A stretch of DNA of 64,000 nt from Prevotella sp. (GTDB taxonomy: Bacteria; Bacteroidota; Bacteroidia; Bacteroidales; Bacteroidaceae), in NCBI GenBank assembly GCA_017417465.1, contig JAFPZD010000116.1:23054-87053 (forward strand), written 5' to 3'. This document shows, in pieces, positions 1-9,700 of the stretch. Position 1 is the stretch's first letter, and each line of letters opens with the position of its first letter. The notes under the pieces were generated by a model. It ran no database searches and was not told the DNA's origin. It saw only the letters and a program-made list of their open reading frames with translations. A program made the translations under genes and the position numbers.

Positions 1-270
1 CAGATGCTCGTCGAACGCCTCGGCGTTTCCAAGGAACGCATTGGCGCCGCTTTTGCCAAGGGCAGCCAGTACAAGTCGCTCATCGACTTCCTTAACGACT
101 GCCGACTACCCTATGCCGCCAAGCTGCTGGCCGACCAGCCCGGACTTTCCATCACCGACGTGGCGATGGCCAGCGGGTTCACCAACACCAACACCTTCGG
201 CCGCAACTTCAAGCAGAAGTACACCCTCACGCCTTCCCAATATCGCGAGAAACTTTTCCCTAACCCCTAA
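1..270 (+). CDS. C-terminal end of an AraC-type HTH regulator (truncated by window edge)
   Basis: The frame is open from the first base, so this is the 3' end of a longer gene. The 89 visible codons match almost residue for residue the last part of the complete TPR/membrane/AraC regulator at 41533-43452: both contain LSKERIGAAFAKGS-like, DCRLPYAAKLLA and FGRNFKQKY(T/A)LTPSQ(Y/F)RE segments, the two helix-turn-helix units of an AraC/XylS DNA-binding domain. It therefore probably had the same periplasmic TPR plus one TM helix upstream, though that part is not visible. It lies just ahead of a promoter with four phased TTCGTCT boxes, suggesting it controls the small TM gene and the giant gene that follow. 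The last codons and TAA stop lie inside a heptanucleotide repeat array. Assignment to AraC-like HTH is firm; the target is inference. Confidence 0.88.
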   Translation, partial: QMLVERLGVSKERIGAAFAKGSQYKSLIDFLNDCRLPYAAKLLADQPGLSITDVAMASGFTNTNTFGRNFKQKYTLTPSQYREKLFPNP

Positions 271-308
271 CTCCTAACTCCTAACTCCTAACTCTTAACT
301 CCTAACTC
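260..308 (+). repeat. CTAACTC heptanucleotide array overlapping a stop codon
   Basis: Seven consecutive 7-bp units (CTAACCC, then CTAACTC-type with one TTAACTC) run from inside the last codons of the upstream regulator into the intergenic region. The regulator's TAA stop at 268-270 is part of a unit, so the array supplies the stop codon. Confidence 0.85.
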
Positions 309-318
309 CTCCCACCGT

Positions 319-425
319 TTCGTCTGCGCATCCCCCATCTCGTCTTATTCACACCCCAATTCGTCTAAAAAGGCACACCAATTTGTCTAAGCTCTTGCAC
401 TGACGAAAAAATAATACTATTTTTG
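319..425 (+). promoter_or_regulatory. Module A promoter with four phased TTCGTCT boxes
   Basis: Four CGTCT/TGTCT cores start at 321, 341, 362 and 384 (steps 20, 21, 22 bp), so they repeat roughly every two helical turns on one face. The last core ends 7 bp before a TTG (395-397) in the -33 position; 20 bp further is TATTTTTG (418-425), a Bacteroidota -7 element. The same geometry recurs at 11.8, 43.8 and 53.8 kb. Directly repeated half-sites about 21 bp apart beside the -33 element fit known AraC-family activator operators; which regulator binds is inferred from the adjacent gene. Confidence 0.72.
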
Positions 426-450
426 CCGCTGATTATAACAAGCATTTCCC

Positions 451-645
451 ATGCTAACAGCAGCGGTCATCATCCTCATCGCCATCGACGCCATCCTCGT
501 CGTTCTTGTGGCCGTACTCCTGTGGCTTCACCTCCGCCACGACCAGGAGCTACACCGCAAGGACGACACCATCGTGCGTGAGATACGCGACAATGCCAAC
601 TTGCGCGACCAGCTCTACCACCACCTGACAAAGGCAAGGGGCTGA
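451..645 (+). CDS. Small single-pass membrane protein, 64 aa
   Basis: Residues 1-27 form one hydrophobic helix; the rest is a charged, probably helical segment (HLRHDQELHRKDD, then REIRDNANLRDQL). No family is recognised. A paralog of 65 aa lies at 43875-44072 with the same plan (TM helix, KNEAIIREMRENMLLRDEL, histidine-rich end), and a frameshifted copy is at 11893. All copies sit between the phased-box promoter and a giant surface-protein gene. The start ATG is about 25 bp after the -7 element, which makes this the first gene of the transcript. The charged stretch loosely resembles the juxtamembrane part of the TPR/AraC regulator, so a role as partner or modulator of that regulator is possible but unproven. 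Conservation with the paralog supports it being real. Confidence 0.8.
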   Translation: MLTAAVIILIAIDAILVVLVAVLLWLHLRHDQELHRKDDTIVREIRDNANLRDQLYHHLTKARG

Positions 646-724
646 CCGAAGACGGCCACCGTGCTGACTCACACACCTTATTAATATAACTAACATCAAT
701 TAACTCATAAAAACATTAAAGCGT

Positions 725-3700
725 ATGAAACCGATTCGTAAAACCTCGAAGCGATGGTGGCGGGTGCTACCACTGCTTCTCATGTGCCTCATCGGAGGCA
801 GCAGCCCGACGCTGGCCGACAAGATCAACGAGATTGAGTTCACCGACGGCCGCTACACCTACGTCAACCAATACCCCAATGCGAGTACGCCCTTCTTCGA
901 GATGCGGATGATCTACTACGACTGGGCCACTCACCACAACTGCTTCTGGAAGAGCGCACCCGAAATCTATGTCGACGGTGTCAAGGTGTGTAATGCCAAG
1001 GAGATAGGACAGTACTACGACGGCGGCTCGGGTGCCGGCACCCAAGCCAAAGACGATGCTTACGCCTACGACAGCTGGTGGGGCAACGCCTACGACAAGA
1101 CGGACAACGGCATAACCTACAGGGTGCGCTTCCGCGACCCCTACGAGTCGAATAAGGACACCGGCTACCGTAAGTTCTCCTGCTACATGCGCGTCTATAT
1201 CAGCAGCATGGAGTCGGGCTCGACGCACTCCGTGACCATCAAGGGCACGTGGTGCTACAACGGCAACGATGAGCAGCATGCCGTCGACAAGACCTATACG
1301 TTCACGGTGCCCACACTGTGGGACAGCTCCCATCAGCCTTCAGCCGAGATGACAGACTATCAGACCATCAAGGCCACCGGCAAGCTCAACAAGGACGTGG
1401 GCAAGACGAAGTTGGGATTCCTGAAGGCTTCTGACGGCAAGCAACCTATTCAGAACACATCTTACTACACCCGCGCGTTCGTGAATCCGGCCAGTCTGGA
1501 GGGCCTGATAACGAAGGACAAGGGTGCCACGTCGTACAACGACCTGACCGGCACCCATTCGCGCAACGACCAACAGCAGTATGACGGCACGTCGACTTCC
1601 ATCGAGTATGCTGTCCAACTGGACGACAATAGCTTTACCACCCACTACTACAAATGGTACGACGTCAGCCTGGAGGGTTGTGCCAAACCCACGAATCTTG
1701 TAGCCACCGACTTTCCGTGGTCGAAGAGAATGAAACTGGAATGGGGCGTGCAGGACAGCGACCGCTTCACAAAAGGCACATGGACCATCAAGCGCGACGG
1801 CCAGCAGGTAGCCGACAAGCTGAGCTACAACATACGCGAATGGTACGATGAAAGCCCGGCATGGGACACCAACCATCGTTATGAGCTGTACTTCGTGCCA
1901 GATGGGACAACCACGACCTACAATTCACTGAAGGCCCAAGCCACCAATAAGCTGACGCGCGTCTGGAACATTAACAAGTTCACGGCGGCCATTGACGAAG
2001 ATGAGAGCAAGATAACGCTGACATGGGAACACGACGAGATTGCGGATGCCAAGAGTTCGAACACCTATACCTTGACCCTGTGGCGCGCCTTCGTCAACGA
2101 TCAGGACAACTGGACAAAGGTGACCGACATCACCATCAACAGCAGCGATGTGACCAACGGCTCGCACACGGAGGAGACCAGGTCGCTGCAAAGCAACCGG
2201 GGCTACATCTACAAGCTCACCATCTCGGTGCTGGAACAGAACTATGAAGTCCTGTCGAACGCGGTAACGGTAGGCGGTTCGAAGATCAAGTCGTTCAAAG
2301 CCTCGCGCGGCACCTACAGCAACGTGGTGAAGCTGCAATGGACGGTGAAGCAGGTGGGCTCCGAAGATACCGAGTTCACCCTTTACCGCCGCCCCTTGGG
2401 GAGCACCAACGAGAGCGACTGGCATGACATCTACAGCACGAGAGGCCAGTCGACGACCTACAGCTACGAGGACGTGACCGCCCCGTCGGGCAGCTATTGC
2501 GAGTATCGCATCGCTGTCATGGGCCTTGACGACAAAGGCAACACCGAAATCAAGCACAGCGACACAGCCGACGGCTTCACCTTCTCCTCCGGCGTCATCA
2601 GCGGACGCATCACCTATGGTACTGGCATGGCCGTGGAAGGCGTGAGAGTAGCGCTGAAGCAGCAGGACGGCGACGGCGAGGAGACCCAGAATGGCGGCAT
2701 GCACTCACTGCGCTTCTCGGGCAGCCGTTACACCGGCCTGTGCTATCAGACCGACACCGCCGAGATACGCAAGCTCTTTGGTGGCGACTTCACCCTGCAG
2801 ATGTACTTAAGACCTGTCTTTGAGGAAATGGCCGCCAACAACACGCGTTATATGGCCTTCGACAGCTACAACGTCTTCAGTCTGTATTTACGCACTGATG
2901 CCGACAACAGGCGGTTCGAGATACAACCCTGGCTGCAGGGCTACAAGGCGTCGGGCATCTACATCCCTGCGGGCGAGTGGAGCCACGTCACCATTGTTCA
3001 CTCGCGGGCAAAGGACAGCCTGAAGGTTGTCGTCCATCGGGTCGACACAACATTGTCAACGAACATGGTGGCAGGGTTCGCATGGACCGACCGGAGCAAG
3101 ACGGCCAACAGCATCGCCGTTGCCAACAGCTCCGCGATGAACGCTGCCGCCAACTACCGGGGCTATGTAGACGAAGTGCGTTTCTTCACCAAAGCCCTCA
3201 CCGACAAGGAGATTGAGCGCAACTACAACCACCCGCTGGCAGGCAACGAGGAAGGCCTGGCCATCTATTATCCCTTAGACGAAGGCTTGGAGAATCAGAC
3301 CATTGCCTACGACTTCTCGAAGACCGACGGCGTGTCGAACGGACGCCATGCCTCCACGCTGCAAAGCACGGCACAGGGCACCGACGTCATCCCCTCAGAG
3401 GAGCAGCTCTGCCTCATGGCCTACACCGACGTACAGGGCAACTACACTGTGCGCGGCATACCTTTCAAGGGCGACGGCACGGCCTACACCATCACGCCGC
3501 AGCTCGGCACCCATGAGTTCTCGCCTGCCTACCTGTCGCGCTTCGTCAGCGCCTCGTCGCTCGTCCACAGCGGTGTCGACTTCAGCGACATCTCGTCGTT
3601 CCCCGTCTCGGGCACCGTCTACTACGCGGGCACGACCTATCCCGTCGAGGGTGTCAACTTCGCCATCGACGGCGTTGCCTGCGCAAAGGAGGGCAAGATG

Positions 3701-6700
3701 ATAGAGTCTGACGCCGACGGCAACTTCACCATCAGCGTGCCCATCGGCAAGCACTACATCATGGCCTCGAAGAGCGGCCACGTGTTTGTCAACGAGGGGC
3801 GCTATCCTGCCGACCCCGACCACACCGGCGAGCCGAAAGAGCTCTTCAACAAGCCTATGTCGGGACTGGAGTTCCGCGACGCCACGCTCGTCAACTTCAC
3901 CGGCCGCGTCGTCGGAGGCGAAATCGAGGCCGACCATCCTGTAGGCTTCGGCCTGAGCCGCAACAACATCGGCGTGACACAGATGGTGGTGACCCCCGTG
4001 AACACGACACCCCTGATGAACGCCGTCAAGGTGTATAACAAGGAGCATACCGCCTTCTGGTATGAAGCCGATACGGCGGAAGTCACGATTCCCTCGGCCA
4101 CGGAGCTGGTTGCCAGCACGTCGTGGCGTGGTGCCGGCATGGACAACTACAACAGGTACTTCATACAGACCGACCCCGAGACGGGCGAGTTCTCGGCCAT
4201 GCTGCCACCGCTCATGTACAAGGTGAGCGACATGACAGTGGTGAAGACAGGGCTGCAGGTCGGCGCCTCGACCACCATCGACCTGACCAACCCGCTTCTG
4301 GAACTCTCCGACACGCTCTGGCTCAACGGAGAGGACTACGAGCTCTATCCCTACATCGTCAAGCTGAACCAGGTCTACCACAGCGAGCCGACATTCACCG
4401 TGAAGCAGGACGACCGCTCGGACGGCGGATTCGGTATCAAGACGTATAAGTACAAGGACGCGCTGGGCGAAAGCTTGCTCACGAACACCTACACCCCGGA
4501 GAGCCACAGCTACAAGTACGGACACCCGCTTTTCGTTGAGAACGACCCATACGTGTTCTTCATCGAAGGCTATGAGCAGTATGTTAACCCGGACAAGGCA
4601 GACGACGATGAAGGGAAGGTTTCCCGTGTGCCCCTGAAGGACGTTGTCGTCACCATCGAGAACGCGCTGTCGTCTGACCAGACCATCTTCCTCGTCACCG
4701 GCGACGTGACCTTCGACGACGGAACGACCGCCAAAGCCCAGGCCGGCGAGGTGTACGACCTAAAGAGCAACCAGCTCGTGCTCGACTCACTCGGACAAGC
4801 CTTCTACCTCTGGCATGCCGGCATGCCCAACGTGTCGGGCAACCACACGCGAACCATCTCCATGGCCTACGACATCAGCGACCGGCAGTACCTGTGGGAC
4901 GGCAGCGGCATGACGGGAATCATCATCGGCGACCTGCCCACGGGCAACAACTTCGTCACCAGTGGGCCCGACGAGATGCTTATGATCCTGCGCGACCCGC
5001 CAGGAACGGGTTCCTCAGCCGAGTGGAGCACAGGCACCGTCACGTCACGCGTCAAGCTCGAAAACAACACCTGGTCGGACTCAGCCAACGGCGGCGTCAC
5101 ATTGAAGGCTGGCATGAAAAAGACCATGATGACAGGTGTCTTGGCCGGAGTAGGCGGAAGCGGAGACATCACCTGTACCTCCGTCTCGTGGGAGTCGAAA
5201 CACGATGTCATGCTCCATGCCACGGTGGAGAACTCAGGTGAGACGGGCGAAACCATCGAGAACACCGTCAGCGTCACACAGGGCTACACCACCTCCGACG
5301 CTCCCGACTACGTGGGCGCCTACGGCGACGTGTTCATCGGTCAGGCCACGAACATCATCTTCGGCAACGCCCGCCACGTGGGCTTCCAGCGAAAGGACGA
5401 CGACTTCGACATCGGCGTCAAGGACGTCATCTCCACCGGACTGGACTTCGGCACCACCTTCGCCTACACGCAGGGCTACATCGAGGACTACCTGCTGCCC
5501 AACCTGCAGAAGGTGCGCAACTCGAAACTGCAAACGGTCACGCTCGACTCCATCAATGCCTTTGACCACAGGAACGGCGTGGGCATGCACGACCTTGGAC
5601 AGAAAGTTGGCAACCTCTATTTCACCACGCTGGCACCCGACGATGAGCACTACGGAGAGAATGGCACCTACACCGTCATCGTGCCAAGAATCGCAAAGAC
5701 CGTACCCGACTCGGTGTCGACCGACGAACAGCTGTTCGAATGGTGCGTCAAGGAGAAACAGTGCTCCACCGACAGCGTCCGCTGGCTGAACTGCCAGATA
5801 AAGAACTGGAAGAACAACCTTGCCTTTAACGAAATGGAGAAGGTGAGGGCGTTCCGGAACCGCGACAATAAAGACAGCGTCAAGGTGGAGAACTACTCCT
5901 TCAACGGCGGTGCCAGCTTCAACTACTCCATACAGACCGATTCCACCAACCACTCCACATGGGAATGGTCGGTAAGCGCAGGCGTGCTCCTCGGCTATCA
6001 CCACGGGCACGAATGTGAAGGAACAGGCGTGGACGTCGATGTTGAGGTCACGGCAAATGGTGGAAGGCACGAGTCCAGAGACTCCATCCATGGCTATAGC
6101 ACTACCTACAGCTACACCCTCGCCGAGGAGGGTATCGACGCCCTGTCGGTGGATGTCTATCGCTACGGTGCCTTCAGCCCCATCTTCCGCACACGCGGCG
6201 GACAGACTAGCAATCCCCATGAGGGCGAAGTGCGCACCACCTACTATGAGGAGGACGGCAACGTCCATCCCGTCATCATGGAGGCCACGATGCAGATTGA
6301 GGTGCCGCAGATTGATGTCGACGTGAACACCGTCAGCGACATTCCCACCGGCACGGCAGCCAACTACACGCTGCGGCTGGGCAATGCCTCGGAGATAGGC
6401 GCCGACGTGACCTACAAGCTGTTTATGCTCGACGAAACGAACCCCGACGGCGCGCAACTATCCATGGACGGCAAGGTGCTCACCGAGGGCCGCCTCGTCA
6501 AAGTGCCCGGCAACCAGACGATCGCCAAGGCCCTGCAGCTCAGACAGACCGACACCAGCATCCTGAACTATGAGGGTACCCGCGACGAGAAGAGCCCGCT
6601 CTACGGCAAGGGCATCGGCATCGTCTTCGCTTCGGAGTCGCAGCCCGAGGAGATTGCCGACACCATCTTCATCAAGGCATACTTCACACCCTCGTCGTCG

Positions 6701-9700
6701 CCTGTGACGCTGGCACTGTCGAACACGACCATCAACACGATGACAGGCACCGACCTGACACTAACGTTCTCGGGCTTCGACCGAAACTACCACAACCTGA
6801 AGGCTTTCCGGCTGCAATACAAGGAGCCGGGGGCTACCGACTGGACGCTGCTCAAAGAGTATGTGCTCGACTCGCTGGCAGTGACGCAGAACAACGAGCT
6901 GCTGCCGAAGACGGGAGCCAGCGTCAGCTACATGAAGGACATGTCTTCGTACTCCGACGGCAACTATTTGTTCCGTGTGGTCTCGGCTGCCACCTACGGC
7001 ACCAGCGAGGTCTACCGCTACAGCGACGAGATTGCAGTGGTGAAGGACACGATGAAGCCCAGACAGCTCGGACTGCCAGAGCCTTCCGACGGGATCCTTG
7101 ACATCGGCGACATTCTCAGTGTCACCTTTAGTGAGCCTATTCTCTACGGCGATATGTCGGAGGCTAACAACTTCACCGTGACTGGCGTGCTTAATGGCTA
7201 TGAAGTGGCACATTCAACGGCGCTGGCCATGAAGAACGCGGAGGGAACGGCCACTACCGAGGCTACTATCACGCTCGCCAATAAGGACTTCTCCATCGAC
7301 GCCTGGGTCAACATCAACGGCCAAGGCACCATCCTCAGCCACGGCACGGCGGCCGACAAGCTCACCGTTAGCACCGATGACGCTGGCCATCTGATAGTCG
7401 ACATTGCCGGCAGCAGCTACACTTCGACAAACACGCTGCCACAGAATGATTGGGTCTTCCTGACGCTGAACTACACAGCTTCGTCCAGTAAGCTGTCGGC
7501 CTACGTCGCTTCTACTGACGGTGAGACGAGGTTGTTCAACAATCAGTCCGTGCCTGCCTATAAGGGCAGCGGACCACTCAGTGTGGGCAAACAGATGAAG
7601 GGTGCCATCCACGAGCTGCTGCTCTGGGACGAGGCCCACGACATGACCACAGCGCTGATGAACCGCTCGAAGTCGAAGAATCCTTCAACGCGACACCTCA
7701 TTGGCTATTGGAAGATGAACGAGGGCGAGGGTACGACCATACGCGACTACGCACGCAACCGCCACATGAAGATGAACGCCGAAACGTGGCATCTGGAAAA
7801 TGTGAACAAGGCGGTGAGCCTTGACGGACAGAGCCACCTCGCTTTTATGGCTGCCACAGCACCCTACGCCACCGACGACGACTATGCCATCGAACTGTGG
7901 ATGCGCGCCGATAAGCAGCAAGGAGAAGCACAGCTCATCCAGGCAGGAGAGATCAGCCTCTGGGTTGATACTTCGGGACAGCTGCAGCTGACGTCAGACA
8001 GTGTCTCCTACACCACGAGCAGCGGAAGTCTGACCGACAACGTATGGCACCATGTGGCATTGAACGTGCTACGACAGGGCGCTGCTGCCGTCTACGTCGA
8101 CGGTGAGCGCAAGCTGGCGACGAAGGCCGCCAACATAGGGTATATCGCAGCTGACTCCATCCTCGTGGGTGCTCGCCGCTCGCACTACGCCGAAGGCAGC
8201 TTCTACAGCTACGACCGTCACTTCAAGGGGCAGGTCGACGAAGTCCGGGTGTGGGATGCTTCGCTCATTGCCAGCCAACTCACCTCGAACCGTAAGGTGC
8301 GACTCACGGGTAACGAAGACGGCCTCGTGTTCTACTATCCCTTCGAAACGAAGCGGCTCAACACTTACAGCCAGATTGAGACCGTCGGAACAAACATTAA
8401 CCTGGCGACTGGCGACAGCTTGCAAATGATGCTAAAGTCGGCACCCCTCGATCCGCAATCCACGACACTCAGCTATACCGACGAGGCACCAGCACTCCGC
8501 GAAAAGCCTGTCGAGACGAACGTGAACTTCAACTACGTAGCGTCCGACACGAAGGTGGTCATCGAGATCGACGAGGAGCCCACCACCATCGAGGGCTGTA
8601 CACTAAACTTCGTCGTACGCAATGTCAGAGATGCTAACGGCAACTACTCTGAACCTGCCGTCTGGTCGGCATTTGTCAACTGCAAAGAGCTGGTGTGGAA
8701 AGAGGATGTCATCACTGCTCAGCAGCAGGTAGAGACGTCCACCACCCTCACGGCAACCATCGTCAACCGCAGCGGAGCCGAGCAGTTGTGGACACTCTCT
8801 GGAATGCCTGCGTGGCTGCAGGCCAGCTCCGAGATTGGCTCAACAAGCCCCGCCAGCGAGACGGTAGTGACGTTCACCGTCTCTGAGGCCACACCCATCG
8901 GCAACTATGAGGAGACCATCTACCTGAAGGGCAACAACGGCATCGAGACACCGCTGACGCTCAACATCAAGGTCACCGGAGACGTGCCGCAATGGGCCTT
9001 CAACAAGGGCGACTACGAGGAGTCGATGAACTTCATCGGCAGCCTCTACTTCCAGAACGTGCCAAGCAACGATACCGACGACATCGTCGCAGCATTCATC
9101 AATGGTGAGTGCCGTGGCGTGGCACAGCCAGAGTACAGGCCGCGCTACGACAGCTACTTCGTCACCATGGACATCTACGCCAATGCCGACGAAGCCGACG
9201 CGCTGGTGGAGTTCAAGATGTACGATGCCTCCACGGGTACCGCTTATCCCGTGGTAAAGGCTTACCTCAACGGCGAGACCAGCCCCACCACCGTCACCTT
9301 CGAGTCTAACAGCTTGCTGGGCCGCTACGCTACGCCCGTCCGTCTCGATGCCACCGACGAGGTGGAGCAAAGCATCGAGCTGGGCAAGGGATGGAATTGG
9401 ATGGCACTCGGCGTCAAGCCCGAACCGTTCACCGTTGAGCGTGTCTTCGAAAAAGCTAACGGCAGCGTGGAGTTCGTCAAGAGTAACACGCAGAACGCCG
9501 AGTTCGACGGCAATGACTGGCTGAGCCAGATCACGGCCATGAACAACCGCGAGATGTACGCCGTGCAGACCACCGAGCCAACAAAGTTCGGCGTCACCGG
9601 TCATCGTGTTAACCCTGCCGACGAGCCTATCACCGTAAATAACGGCTGGAGCTGGGTGGCCTACAACCAGTTGACGGTCATGAGCCTCGCCGATGCCCTC

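Noticed and set aside
5234-6457. 407-codon minus-strand open frame (and others like 18454-19761, 435 codons) opposite the giant genes
   Set aside because: They are shadows of high-GC coding DNA: low-complexity V/H/R-rich translations, no domains, no promoters, and the plus strand encodes clear conserved protein.
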